Assembly: GCF_017498545.1 (NCBI RefSeq) | Contig: NZ_CP071793.1 | Coordinates: forward strand, 9,294,256 to 9,358,255 | DNA from: Sulfidibacter corallicola | Lineage (GTDB): Bacteria; Acidobacteriota; Holophagae; Acanthopleuribacterales; Acanthopleuribacteraceae | Length of the DNA: 64,000 nucleotides | Reading direction: 5' to 3' | Part shown: piece by piece, positions 15,001 to 23,000 of the stretch | Layout: each line of letters starts with the position of its first letter | Position numbering within the stretch: the stretch's first letter is position 1 | Made by a program: the position numbers and the translations under genes | Notes under the pieces: model-generated | What the model saw: only the letters and a program-made list of their open reading frames with translations | Databases searched by the model: none | What the model was told of the DNA's origin: nothing

Positions 15001-18000
15001 CCCTCCGACAGCGGCGGTTTTCTGGAGATCAGCGTCGATGATGGGGCGACCTGGTTCGAGGCCGCGCCTTATTTGATCGCCGATGCCTACGACGGCCCCT
15101 TTACCGGAGCGGACCCCGACTTCCTCGAACGACCCTGTTGGTTCCAAAACAATGTGGAACGGGACCCGACCTTCGATTTGAGCACCTTCAACGGTCGTGA
15201 CATTCATTTGAAATTCATCGTTCGCGGGACCTCGACCGACGATTTCGACTGGTTCGTCAGCGATCTCACCCTGTTCGGCGCCCTGCCGCACCGGGCCTCG
15301 GGTGTGCTCGACGCAGCCTTTTCGATCGGGGGAACCCCGGTCACCCTGACCCAGGCTCCCTATGCCGGTACCCTGGCCGCACCGGTGGTCTCCACCACCT
15401 CAGTCACGCCGATGACGGTCACCGCGAGAGACGGTCGCAACAACCGCACGACGCACGAGGTCCCCTTGGTCCTGATCCCCGGTGACGCGGTCCAATCCGA
15501 CGGTCTGGATCTCGGCGCCGACGACACCGCCATGGAAGACGCGAGCCTGGTGTTGACGTCCGGCGACCACGTGATCGACGGCACGCATCGATTTGCATCG
15601 CTGACCCTGCTGCCCGGGGCGACCTTGCGGCAGAGCCCCACCCGGGACGCCGCCCATCCCGCCCTGACCGATCTTCGAGTCGACGGTGCATTGCGCATCT
15701 TCGAAGGGGCGCTGATCGACGTTTCGGGAGCCGGCTATCCAGCCGGTCAAGCCCACCCCGATGCGGCCACCACCGACAGCCACGGACACGGTGGTTTGGG
15801 AGCCGGTGAAGAACGCGGCAGCTACGGCGATATCGCCCAACCGGCCTCGGTGGGATCCAACGGCGGAGGCGGCCACGTGCGGTTGCGCGCCGCCTCACTG
15901 CATCTGGACGGCGAGATCCGCGCCGACGGGATTCTGGCGAACGGCAGATTCGGCTCCGGTGGCACCATCGTGCTCGAGGCCACCACCGCCATCACCGGCG
16001 CGGGCTCCGCTCAGGCCAACGGGTTCAGCGGTTCGTTCGCCAGCGCGCCAGGCGGTGGCGGCGGCCGCCTGCGCATCAGTGCCCCCGACCTGAGCGGCTT
16101 CACCGGTAGCCTGAACGCCTTCGGCGGCTTCGAGGCCGGTGCGGGCACGGTCTATCGCGAAGATCGCGACGGCACCTACGTGGATGTGTTCGGCCGCTCC
16201 CAGGAAAACCCCAACCTGACCGAACTTGGCGGGCTCGAAGCCGATCCGCCGACGGGCCTGAACACCCGTCACGCCCACATCACGCTGACCGATCCGCTAT
16301 CCACCACCCGGTTCCGCTTCGAGAACAGTCGGATCACCTTCGCCACCGGCGATACCGAGGTCGATCTGCGGCAGCGGACCCAGGCCGATCGGTCGCGGAT
16401 CCTCGGAACCCTGTTCATCGACAGCGAGCTGATCAGCCCGGCGGCCCGCAACGACGCGCACGTTCAATTGGTGGGTGACATCCGCGCCGAGAGCCTGACC
16501 CTCGATCGAGACATGGGTTTTGCAGGTACGCTGACCGCGGAGAACCTGGCACTCGTCAGTGGATCCCAGTCCGGGCAGGGCTCCCGCCTCTACGCGCCCG
16601 AAGACCTGCCCAACGAACCGATGATCTTCCACATCGCCAACCAATTGCGCATCGAGGATTTCGCCAGCGCCATCGAAGCCCTGAACGGGGCCGGCTACCG
16701 TGGCAACCGGTTCGCGCACGGCGGCGAGGCGATGACCGCGAGCGGGATCGGAAGCGACCGACCTTACGGGAACCTCTACCGCCCCAATCGACCTGGCGGC
16801 CTCGGCGGGGTGATCGAGATCCATGCGGACTCGCTCATGCTCGAAGGAAAAATTCGGGTGGGTCTCGACGACCCTCGCTACGACGACCTTCACTTTCTGG
16901 GCTCGGGCGGCTCGATTCTGATCGATGTGGGTCGCATCGAGGGGTACGGCGGTTACCTCATCGCCAAGGGTAGTTCGCGGGTCACCAACGTGGCGCCGGA
17001 GGTCACCCCCTCCGGTGGGCGCATCGCGCTGCACGTCCGTGAACCGGATGGCGACCAATTCTTCGGCACCCTGAGTGTCGAGGGCGGCACGGTGAACGCC
17101 GCGAGCAATTTCGCCTTGCTGTCCGCCGGGGCCGCGGGAACCATCTTCCGCGTCAACGATCGATATCCCAACGGCCACCTCACCATTCCGTGGATGGAGG
17201 AAATGTCCGATCGCGACCTGCCGTTCACTTCGCTCGTCAGCCTTGGCCGCCGCACCGCAGGTACGGACGACACCGACGGCGATACCACGCTGCGCGATCC
17301 AGGGCAGGCCTTTCCCGAAGACTTGGCCGGCCGGTTCCTGATACTGCGCGACGAGCCCCCGGTACGAATCACGGACAACAGCGCCGACACCATAACCGGA
17401 GATACCGGCTTCGCGACCATGAACACGGGCGACAACTACCACGGGCGCCACGTCTTCAACGCGCTCACCGTGGCATCCAACTTCCGAAGCGCCGACGAAA
17501 TCGTCACCGAACAGTTCGAACACCAGGGCGGCGAACTGGATATCGACAACTTCACCCCACCGGCGACCAAACGCCTATCGAATTGGCGGCAGGTGCTGAA
17601 GGAGGTGCCGCGCGCCGAACGCCTGATCATCGACGGCGGTACGCGGGTGCGCTTGGATAAACCCGCCAACTTCCGCCACCTGGTGCTCGAAGACGGCGCC
17701 GTGCTGGAAGTGACGGCCGTCGGCAACGCGGTGATCCCGACCCTGACCGCCCACCGCATCGACTTGCGCGGCGGCAGCCGGCTCAGCGCGGATCACATCC
17801 GCGTCAACGGCAGCGTCACGGTCGACGAGACCAGCGTGATCGAGGGCGCCGGCGTACAAACGCCGCTGGAATGGCCCGTAGGTCACCTTTGGGAAAACCC
17901 AAATCTGCCAGGAAGTTACGGTGGCGAAGGAGTGGCTTCCGACGGTCGTGCCAACCCGGTGTTCGGCTCCATGACACGGCCTTTCCGCAGCGGGGACGGC

Positions 18001-19917
18001 CGCAAGTCGGTACGGCTGACCTGTGCGGAGCTGCTGCTCGACGGGCACCTGACAGGATCGGCCGACCCCTGGAGTCATCTGAGCAATGGCGCTGTCCGTC
18101 TGGAAACCAACATCCTGCGCGGGTCTGGCCGGATTTCCGCCAATGCCGAGGGGCTGGCCGCCGAGCTGGGCCAGGGAGGCGGCCGCATCGCCGTGACCTT
18201 CGCCACCCGAGACCGGTGGCGCGGCAGCATCGAGGCCTTCGGTGCGCCGGCCGAATCCGTGACGCGGCGGACCGAAGCGGGCGCGGGCACGATCTTCCTC
18301 AAGGGGACCCGCGCCAAACAGGGTCACCTGATTATCGCCGGCCGCGGGCATGCCGGCCGGACGCCCCTGGTGTCGCTGGGCGTCCGGCAACTTGCGGCAG
18401 ACGACCTCGACGGAGACAACATACTCCAGCCAGGCGGGTCGCTGCCGCCCGGCCTGACCGGCTCGACCCTGGTCGTCCCCGTCGAAGGTGGTACCCGTCG
18501 CGTCAAGATCATCGACAACGACACCCGCCGGCTCGTCCTCGCCCAACCGCTGCCGCCACTGGCCGCGGGCACCGAACTTCGGGCCGAGCTCCACTTGGAC
18601 CGCCTGGAGTTGCGCGGCGGCGTCCACCTCGTCTCGGCCGATCACCTCGTGATCCATCAGGACATTCTGTTCGACGAGAACCCGCAACAAGCCGTTCACC
18701 TCGAGGTCGCGGGCCTGTTCCTGCCCGAGCGGATCTGGCAACCACAAGGCACGCTGCACCTGGACGTCGGCACCGGCTTGGAAGAAACACACCTCGTGAT
18801 CGACAGCGGCACCACCTTGAGTATCGGACCTCGGGTGGTCCTGGGCGGGATCACCGTTTCGGAACGCGGAGAGTTGGAATTGCCCACCGGCGCTCTGGAA
18901 GGTACCGTGCTCGCGATCGGCGACTTGACGCTCCAGGGCCGCCACTATCAACTGCCGGCGCTGCGGACCAAAGGACGGATTTTCCTTCAAAACGCCTCGT
19001 TGGACGTCGCGCATCTGCTCGAAGCCAAGAACCTCTCGCTGGCCAATGGTTCACACGTCAGCCATCCGCCGCGCCCGCTGTCCTATCGCTCACCACTTTT
19101 CATTCACATTCGCGATACGCTCGCCATCGACGCCGAGTCCAGTATCGCCCTGGACGGGCTCGGCTGGCAGGTACCGCGCGGGGACAAGCGGTTCCACGCG
19201 CATCACGGCGGTCTGGCCATCCCGCCCGAGATTCCACGACTCTACGATTCTCCGGTGTGGCCCAGCCTGCCGGGCGGCGGTGAACGCGGTGGCGGATCGG
19301 TGGTGATTCGCGCCGGGCAGGTTCGCCTCGACGGCCGAATCAGCGCCCGCGGGGTGGGATTATCGGCCGGCGGATCGATCTGTCTGGTGGCTCGCGAAAT
19401 CAGCGGACTCGGCCGAATCGACGTTCTGGGCGGCCACGATCAGGACAAGGCCGGCGGTGGCGGTCGCGTGGCGCTTCACCTCTTGGTGGCCAACCGGTTT
19501 GCCGGTCAAATCGCGACCGGGGCCGCCCCCCACCACGGCAGCCTCTATCTCGCCGATCCCTCGGGCGTGCGGTTGCTGCACCAGTTGGGCATGCCGCTGC
19601 ACGAAGCACCGCCTCCGGTTTTCACCCTGCCCCATGCGACGCTGTCGGGTGCGGACCTCAGGCCGTCCGGTCGCGATCCCTCGGGACGTTTCCTCTACGT
19701 TTGCGAGCACCAAGCCTCCCTGACCGATTACGTCGGCCTAGGGCTGCAGGGTACGGGCGGCGAGGCCCTGTTGCAGGCCGTGACACCGCTCGAACCGGGC
19801 AAGTGGCAGTTGCACCTGAACGCCGAGATCCCTCGCTCGGATACCTACCACTGGTTCCTACCCGTCACCGTGGAGGCGATTACCGCGCCCGGTACCGTTC
19901 CGGCGGTGGCCCAATGA
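1..19917 (+). CDS. Giant multidomain extracellular protein, 5' end outside window
   Basis: The frame is open from base 1, so this is the C-terminal part of a larger protein; the first in-frame ATG (88) is probably not the start. Counting from that ATG, residues 20-130 resemble a CARDB/DUF11-like beta domain. Residues about 430-520 look like an SbsA-type Ig (Big_5) domain. Residues 600-2490 are a long array of carboxypeptidase-regulatory-like beta-sandwiches with recurring D-x-G-x-F/Y and G-x-Y-x-L signatures. Residues 2490-2790 are Ig-like. Residues 2850-6490 carry eight glycine-rich beta-helix-like modules, interrupted by Ig-like domains (4300-4600) and two MAM/lectin-like domains (about 4628-4798 and 4893-5068). 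No enzyme motif and no C-terminal sorting signal are visible. The stop overlaps a possible ATG of the next giant gene, so the two are probably co-expressed. A structural, surface or matrix role is inferred; substrate or partner is unknown. Confidence 0.85.
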   Translation, partial: GDDRDRIGPGEDAGTGFVLRAEREGSYEIVLNMSGEVDFEGSRNRFESEAETTVHIKSPAYSVVFDHPDTVESDQRYELRMHLTNDATVPLSGFSVTLPPESLVGCERVEGDPTQTFSTVPPGATATVAYRLRALYTGSVQAGYFRVKDGPSGALTLRAGVGDPDSQSPTSLVFPQTFNLFPLELRHDLRQLAQAALNLSFQSPERLPSGQLPINAAAAQSLARTFAMAGFARAAGSEESEALARLFATWVRAGGNYLPIDQLRRRRIQQGISSAEAAFATAFSQAFPDNKRLGIDAVRAIALENDESPNQFGLLVKSDQPFELSARNEAGQILHSDGRRDLPFGTMLTFSERERLVWVAVNDATPIVDIHPTQGGRIEVSGVFPRNGSRDLFTFSAAPQNVGTRLRLSFDPDVGRIRLERDDNPATTLPAQILGAKPFALRHVAQASPENLGPSDPSGKNVVFHFSKSVDLGSIYPLQEHLFINDQPVHLARIQPDRRTIVARAQMPLGPFVPISYRIEGITSRDGERLHDLEGTFDGSTYYKGIRVIGRVTDPDTEDFSGGMAIYPRTQRVGYDLTTPLAPDGSYSFDFIPVNVRRLLHEQRVRPLFLWVRLADRRGRGASFTPRSNGQVIRVDFAFDRQADITGTVFHNGRPAPFVDVYATNQETTGNAGRTTTDAEGRYRIDNLSVGPILVKAGGIGALGMTSGYLTAHNSPLTIDVDIVTAPARISGQITFADGAGNAQPLAGAQVYHVVLGSPFLVGPQDITYNSFTRTDADGFFRLEDAVAGQGLISILHGHLSGPARLPFNAEPGENTFNHTFPHSPPPRFAGTLRGRVTYADGRPARYGLSLLSFGNITGYTNIDGTYEIRFLPLDTDIKVFFEQPSTESGPSLTRNVRIPSEAPVQQLDVVLPGTQRLSGILRNGAGEPMAFVPIRAVNLTPPNPPSFRVETETAIDGTWSVETDQPGKWLIVAADWPRVAQLQVTVTDHPISGLALHQRGVGGFAVRLVDGNGEPIVGRVDIESIRPRTSGADFGSPTLTRSHRVYTDAQGQARFDDLNHGPFTVQGFHHLLGETAVFEGVLDNAEHRDIVLSFPSAEQADLFGTVFDSEGLPVSGALVQISRALEGSPTLLSVRTNEAGQYRFTDLIDQRGHTVQLIGLDTDSGDFTAVQALLPSGVSFRQDLVLRGRSNLNIRVEGAEGNPVDYATVGLAYDQIRIVEEEPGNPHVYLLPMSAGDLEIGVVRAGEPHYRVEGVPTGRILLRAIAGNGLIAKRSFVVPDSGEEIDLTLNLESASNIRGSFLDESGQPLPNALVKLFQRSALLEQQLTQPDTGETPGRFGFTDWPMGAYRLLGIDPFTARQGSLEVRTSPYQPDLDILLRPDVTADLFGRVLQGEEPVPGARITLVSQDGATLYTGTDAEGAYRLPDLRTGRYEIQASDNLTGRTAHVFLTFDAGSGNLERDLLLEPPIDLRIRLLERDETPVTGAQVTIARDIRNEETFIEGGTTGSTDGNGELRLRGMTSGLYVLHGTHPDGSRLYETFVLERGGGDSVALDFTFPGYGTISGRILDAQGAPLAGAHRVYLQNHTRRYGDFSRAISTFNQGDFRFTRIPLFEDFVVATYHPDTREIAFAAVRLEQHNETRSVTLQLGPTTFLSGTVREANGSPAAFAHVWLPDPPTRAYQADSQGRFFIEPVERGSFSVRARERDGPRTGLAQATVEVDENGVPQPIRDLEIRLSGGSRIEGLVSYDDGSPITSGTAQLEYRNVARGNRLERISTAIQADGRFGFPFIPWRTYQVRAFDAKSKRYSATTEIELTQDNETLDLQIQFPPDFALAGNLLATNGIEPIIGGTVELHRMVALPGAYTDTEFYYLAASTETDNTGGFQLDRVFPGEYLLKAYSAGHTGRLETLIEMPARDDHRELRLTPTAIVVGTVRDAAGQLFDRGTVSLHRGEVFEVAHIQADGAFVFENQPIGPVRLSAHVSTNMLHHSQDHTLVAGLNPIDIVTPRVITLTGRVVVVDPNPRNATVSLRMDRGTISRQLGNDGRFALEAIPAGRPFTLSVSAGAGYREFTYEGFQEDRDLGDFHFDPSPPELTFAQSGATISSLPFTLSFTTAEPTEYSEVDPSRTSITVNGHDITGRFTHDGNGGSATFNLLPEGFVIGNNQITLIVANTSKVRTRQTHTLTLDVSERGLVLRLFDGPYPAVGQAQVGNRAPVASDGQGTVEIGGLASGRYPVKAWSNDNPVGLRTTVELGEEPRTEALLRMAPVAGYLGRVLDLAGDPVAAAEIQWDAFVERSDAQGAYMMDLIPLGRPQDLVARAPALVGYVRAPALTEAGDTTAVDIQLEATGTVGGQVLAYGSDEPVVGADVTLTLPGLPAIFEQTAVSDEQGRFRLVEVMARTFEVAARDPVSGATGAAQGRISTAGETVEITVRLQPTGTVSGLVSFDEEPATGATISVSGTRATSVTADANGHFALEDLPYGRYELVIEDRTRFGYHESTFELDRDTLDLGVRQLSLDAPPAIVDIAPAFNPVDPLQPQRMVFSLSDARALAHWRLTLSGLASRFYSGQTDRTSLNHQVFLNLGPNLEPGTVAWRFEVEDAIGQVVSREGQFTVALDSVPPTVAISEPLDGATLFESESVVLRFAAEDLLGLSELHLYVNDALHTSGNANTRELTFSPPDVTEPTPFQLRVEAVDRRGNRGSASISVTVEPIDTEGAPELSLITPQNNQPLPLFLPEGLNLTIRARLSDPDGLGAWRLLVEDTEVANGVASGSEAQIEAETTVPEAWRDRETLTVRLEASDLGGARGIARATLVNLNGEVLRDLDLGSGDPSLEGQSVILLGTNNLIQGRHSFENLVLVNGAVLSQPPTDRGQSNVAHTELLIERHLVVDASSRIDLGGKGYPTWPNALNLSVGHAGHAGLADDVDNDTEVYGSPIEPTTGGSLFGGGALKLTADSIWLDGEIRADGRSESGGEPFGSGGSIWLEATTWSGQGMVSANGFPDDQATVRGGSGGRIAIHGPFEGILSARGATGCGHGTLFHSVADPGQADGRLNRLTIEGGPSRSQSISNRTLLPGQAGLVVGEQIEVSEHVVANQTFQVLTLAVTETVTDPETGEVVTRPHRLAFGAYPGLQVVNRDRPATTGSIYRQDGDQLWSRPDQPFGTFQTGDVVDIVLPIDRLIVRQAARVDLRGNARFAIALENASLRGRHGRIDTTPGLALGADASLSGDLLFDNLVLDDTASTRLTGNIQARTIDYSSGDHVLSGTVAVDSVTIGAPATVATPSDPASPLDFRVREFTLAGTLVSREAGSRFETSDPRRPNHGGLAAGVGPGAVTHGSLYFADSWGFAGRIAIDAEESVAIDGHLDVDQQGRGAGSIFIQTPLLTGQGRLSADATSGGAGRIAVHASDLDGFTGTMSARATQTGGGAGTVFLRSARWPLGKLILDNGTTEAGPGSTPLPGLGLRTATDGASEDRIRIDPEAETPFPQSLAGLYLEVEGQEPALISANTEAALTPATTFPSLTPGQSYGGLHRFNVVELRNGHLATPDRVEITDELVLQGGSIRARNVAYPTGFALRDGALEIFEDLGIPDLVLENFRLTSHVPLDLDSLTLRNGAALVYHHPVQVGSVTLDGATLTAALADENQSLAADSVTLRNGSVWNVADRDGSGVRYGLRVAITNALSVDATSVITSGGATKVDPTPFAWAGQSPFNRWGHGGFGRLRQDTDGQWIDHPVFGSFAEPTRTGGANGGGAIRIQAGSLALNGRLDADGHTNGAGGSIWLTAPQISGSGILSVAGNNAAGGRIAIYHGGDTTFLNGLQVVLGEDNSSRVRNNHGAGTLYLKGPDQQYGDLIVDQRFTGEPFNKTERRRLTGVSGGPPIIMPATDSDTDNRRLLRVPGNLLPPDLAGLLLAFTHENQAYRTRITASDDETLTLAGDIPKPLPAGTRLAFVLALDRLELRNGAQLGFPGRIEVAELTLEGSQVNSIWAEDLNIVSEPFALQRQKLRLILAEPQWQSRDLVLIDSDLLFDLPIEVRDITLENSTLRHSSIERAHRPFRAALNVTARRIQGSGVSAFDVSETIDWSFADTNHGGLGTISQETYGSPLYPESYGSGNGAGGALHLTAEAIEGVAFRADGDSGAGGSIWIEAGTLTGDLTASANGGSGGGGRIAVRYDRLDDGELTTTAYGRRSAGTVVVQDRTHQNHGTLRIANDRTHADPITPIPGFATQTLPTGVQSTPGGDGDHLLNVPNLTLAESHRGYYLVVNGDTAHTPRILTTEPWQSGTRFTLSAAPPTANPGDRMQPALRFDAIDIDENCQGCTLAPGDVLVLAQPRLDRVEVAPLVDGKLLPGQPFTMSAEASGNTGLVSATATFEGVTRNIEGAGPYLFEFEAPSPGEETTLTAQLSFTDAAGAIGTYPVSVTVAAPDRQPPELAFATPADGADIFRAVPFTTEIRADDNHLIQRIEATFDGETQSRIFAEEEQTTSAQASFTWNGPDLDQNQTYAITARAFDPSGNVGIAEIRVNYRNEDRTGPSVQLSAPVNFFAHDGEGLTVTAVAEDASGMDRVEITFDGQTRTLTTTPYTTHFTIDAAVSGDAVQREIAVRAFDNLGNETPLTHMLTIVPPQQSLFSVRQELPVSGAEVESFETVPFLFQVYALYQDFELGLGRWRDEDPTGNGWRPWSADRADPGEGQTSWRLEGDREYGQSRLVSEVFTVPPQSFLRFRHSGSFDRRDDGLIVEIKPVGSDTWTILGPRSTSGPADRITDSRNPIYNQYAFTESWSWQEYSLSLFNYSGQVVQVAWHFYGDASVRSSPNRYQLDAVRVTCEGACGVTELTLDDGTHPPQTQLFSDDIRFHQVPGTTNRRPFTIEGIATGANGITSRLQASLQLVPDRTGPAIEMVAPVPFELVDSGEARTFEASITDVSPWHHPVQIRDEIWVATTLSGNPTQCSWSTSGSDRWYGHKGESEPDGHAELVIGPLALPPLEARIRFHSLVSRYNPANPSDSGGFLEISVDDGATWFEAAPYLIADAYDGPFTGADPDFLERPCWFQNNVERDPTFDLSTFNGRDIHLKFIVRGTSTDDFDWFVSDLTLFGALPHRASGVLDAAFSIGGTPVTLTQAPYAGTLAAPVVSTTSVTPMTVTARDGRNNRTTHEVPLVLIPGDAVQSDGLDLGADDTAMEDASLVLTSGDHVIDGTHRFASLTLLPGATLRQSPTRDAAHPALTDLRVDGALRIFEGALIDVSGAGYPAGQAHPDAATTDSHGHGGLGAGEERGSYGDIAQPASVGSNGGGGHVRLRAASLHLDGEIRADGILANGRFGSGGTIVLEATTAITGAGSAQANGFSGSFASAPGGGGGRLRISAPDLSGFTGSLNAFGGFEAGAGTVYREDRDGTYVDVFGRSQENPNLTELGGLEADPPTGLNTRHAHITLTDPLSTTRFRFENSRITFATGDTEVDLRQRTQADRSRILGTLFIDSELISPAARNDAHVQLVGDIRAESLTLDRDMGFAGTLTAENLALVSGSQSGQGSRLYAPEDLPNEPMIFHIANQLRIEDFASAIEALNGAGYRGNRFAHGGEAMTASGIGSDRPYGNLYRPNRPGGLGGVIEIHADSLMLEGKIRVGLDDPRYDDLHFLGSGGSILIDVGRIEGYGGYLIAKGSSRVTNVAPEVTPSGGRIALHVREPDGDQFFGTLSVEGGTVNAASNFALLSAGAAGTIFRVNDRYPNGHLTIPWMEEMSDRDLPFTSLVSLGRRTAGTDDTDGDTTLRDPGQAFPEDLAGRFLILRDEPPVRITDNSADTITGDTGFATMNTGDNYHGRHVFNALTVASNFRSADEIVTEQFEHQGGELDIDNFTPPATKRLSNWRQVLKEVPRAERLIIDGGTRVRLDKPANFRHLVLEDGAVLEVTAVGNAVIPTLTAHRIDLRGGSRLSADHIRVNGSVTVDETSVIEGAGVQTPLEWPVGHLWENPNLPGSYGGEGVASDGRANPVFGSMTRPFRSGDGRKSVRLTCAELLLDGHLTGSADPWSHLSNGAVRLETNILRGSGRISANAEGLAAELGQGGGRIAVTFATRDRWRGSIEAFGAPAESVTRRTEAGAGTIFLKGTRAKQGHLIIAGRGHAGRTPLVSLGVRQLAADDLDGDNILQPGGSLPPGLTGSTLVVPVEGGTRRVKIIDNDTRRLVLAQPLPPLAAGTELRAELHLDRLELRGGVHLVSADHLVIHQDILFDENPQQAVHLEVAGLFLPERIWQPQGTLHLDVGTGLEETHLVIDSGTTLSIGPRVVLGGITVSERGELELPTGALEGTVLAIGDLTLQGRHYQLPALRTKGRIFLQNASLDVAHLLEAKNLSLANGSHVSHPPRPLSYRSPLFIHIRDTLAIDAESSIALDGLGWQVPRGDKRFHAHHGGLAIPPEIPRLYDSPVWPSLPGGGERGGGSVVIRAGQVRLDGRISARGVGLSAGGSICLVAREISGLGRIDVLGGHDQDKAGGGGRVALHLLVANRFAGQIATGAAPHHGSLYLADPSGVRLLHQLGMPLHEAPPPVFTLPHATLSGADLRPSGRDPSGRFLYVCEHQASLTDYVGLGLQGTGGEALLQAVTPLEPGKWQLHLNAEIPRSDTYHWFLPVTVEAITAPGTVPAVAQ

Positions 19918-20042
19918 ACCATGACATTTCCACCCAAGCCCGCGGCCTCGGCCGCATCTCGCCGAGGTCCGTCTCGACACCGGGCTTTTCACGCCCCAAA
20001 CGCCAACCGACTGTGCTGAAATCGTGGATGGGGGATTGCCGT

Positions 20043-23000
20043 ATGATTCGCCGCTTCATGTTCGCCGCATTGCTGATGTCTTTGGGCTTGGCGAAATCAC
20101 CACTGACCGCGCAGCCGGAAGCGGTCGTGACTCCCGCGGCGCTGGGTATCCCCGCCACCCTGTTGGCTGGTGGGGCGGAAGACTGCGCCGGCGCGGCTTT
20201 GACGATCGATGGTGAGATCCTGGTGGACTTCACCTCGGCGACGGCGACCCTCTCTGACCCCGCGCTCGCCCCCTTTTTCACGTTTACGCGCGAAGGTGAA
20301 AACCCTGCGGCTTGGACCGCCAGCTTCGATTTCGGCAACCGCCCCGTGATCATCGGCGGCCAGGCCCGCATCGCGACCTTTGCCGGTCCGGATCGACCCG
20401 CGCCCGCGCTCCACATACATTCGCGCTGTTCGATCGCGATCTCGCTCGGCGCCTCGGTCTCGATCGCCGCAAACAACGCGGCCACCGGCAATCTCTGGAT
20501 CACCTCGTTTGGCTCGATCCGCATCGCAGGCACCGTGGCCAACACAATCACCGGCACCTTCGGCCGCGCGGGCGATCTCGTCGTCGCTTCGCTCGGCCCC
20601 TTGACCGTCGAATCCACCGCCTCGATCCGCCTGGCCGGAGCCCAGGAAGGCACCGGTGACTTGAGCCTCGCCAGCTTTGGGCCAGGCGCCGACACCACCA
20701 TCCTCGGCCTTGTCGACGCGGTCCATTACGCCAACCGCGCGCCTACCGTGCGCCTAGCCAGTTTCGGCGGGAACCTGACCCTGGACGGCACCACCTTCAC
20801 CGGCCTGGAACGCAGCGGCAGCTCGTTCCTGCGCCGCGGCACCGGCGTCCGGCTCCGCGGTGAAGGGGTGCCCGCGTCGACGGCCCTCCGGGCGCAGGCC
20901 GCCGGCAACCTCACGATTCGCGGCCCACGGCCACCCCGGTTCGCGGATGGCGAGGAGCTTTCCTTCCCGCTCGATTTCGAGCGCGACGGCGCCGCTCCCC
21001 TTCCGGTCACGGTCACGCTTTCGCAAAGCGGCGAGAACACCGTCAGATTGGCGCTGTCGACCACGACCGCGAACGCCCATTTCCGCGGGTTGTTCCTGAA
21101 TCTGCCGGCCAGTCTGAACCCCGCCGAGCTGCGTATCGAAAGCACCGACCTGACCCAGCAGATCTACCTGATTCGCGACGGAGTAGACGGCATCTCCGGC
21201 GCTTGGATGGCGCCGGTCGGCGGCTGGGACCTGGGATTGGGCATTTTTGACGGCACTTCGGCCGAGCTGCGCCTCATGGCACCCGGGCTACGGCCCATCG
21301 ACCTGTTGGGCACGCAGCGTGACGGCTGGGCGATGGCCGTCGCGGTCGAGCTGCCCGCGTCCGCGGATTCGTCCGAAAGCGCGACCAAAACGGACCAACT
21401 CTACCGCATGTTGCTGCCCGATCCGGGTTTCGATCTCAGTCGAGGTCAAGGTGCCCTGGCGCTCACCAGCAAGGGCATCGGCGGGCAGATAAGTTTGCGG
21501 GCGCTGGGCGGCACCATCGAACTGCTCGACCATGCCGTCGACCACCGCAACCCCGACAACAGCGCCAGTCGCGTCTCGATCGAGGCCCAAGGCGCCGTCC
21601 GCTTTGCCTCGGCGGCAGACCAACCGGCCATTACGATCGCCAATCCCGGCGGGGTCACTCAGGTTCGCTCCCACGGGGCGGGCGTGGCCGTCGCGGCCGG
21701 TATCACCCTCGACGCCACGGGCGGCAGTCATGCGTTGGCCTCCTGCGCGGGCCTGGACATCGCCGGAACCGTGACTCCGGCCGACAGCGACCCCAGCGAC
21801 GACACCGGCCCCTGCGCGCTCGCCCCGGAAGTGGCCATCACCGAGCCAGAAAACGATGCCCTGGTGACCAGCCAACCCTTCGAGGTCCGCGGCACCGCCT
21901 CACCTTCTCGGGCACAACTCACGGTGAACGGCGCGCTCGTCGAGATCGGCGAAGACGGGTCATGGCAGACTCAGCTCAGCGGCGAAGAAGGCCTCTTCAC
22001 CATCGTCGCCGAATCGAGCCTGGATCAAGCCAGCGCCACCGACACGCGCACCGTCCGCATCGACACGATGCCGCCCCTCGTGACCATCCAGGCACCCGAA
22101 CGCCTGATCCGCGGTGGTCGTCACGACATCGGCGTCCTCGCGGCGGATCCCTCTCCGATTCAGGCCATCACCCTTCAGGCCGGCAGGCAGACATATCCGG
22201 TCGTCCATGACCGCGACCGGGCTTCGTTCACCTTGGACATCGCCGATGACGATCCAAACCCCACCATGGTGTTGCGTGCCCAGGCCTCGGATCGCGCCGG
22301 TCACGTGGGACTTGCCGAGTTGACGCTGCCGATCGTCGATCCCGCCGACCTGCCGGACATCGCGCTGACGGTCAACGCGCCCGACACCGAATCGGCCTTC
22401 CGCGAACCGGGCCAAACCCTTCGGGGCAGCGTGGTGCCTGCAGGTGCCGAGGTGCGCGTCAACGGTGTGCCCATCACCGTCGACCCGGGCGGGACCTTCG
22501 AACACGCGGTTACCTTGGGCGACGGCGTCAATACCTACCTCTTTAGAGCCACCCACGGCGGTTATCGCCCGGCCACGGCCAAACGCGACCTCTATTTGGA
22601 CCTGGAGCCGCCGAGCATCGTCATCCTCCGCCCCGAGGACCCTCACGAAACCAACCTGCCGGAAATCGAAGTCGCCGGTCGCGTGGCCGACCGGTACGCC
22701 GACATTGCGTCATTCACCCGTGTCGGCGAGGACGTGCCCCTAACCGACGGCACCTTCCGCGAAACGGTTCCGCTCACCCCGGGCACCCAGTCGCTGACCT
22801 ACCGGGCCGTCGACACCATGGGCAACAGCGCCGAGGTGACCTTGCACGTCACACGACAAACCGAACCGCCGCGCATCACCCTCAGCCATCCGGTTACCGT
22901 TCTGCCAGGAGGCTCGTTTGCCCTCGCCGCGACGCCCGAGCCATCCGCCAACATCACCCGGTTCGAAGTGTCGCTCAACGGTGTGCCGATCCACCAGGCC

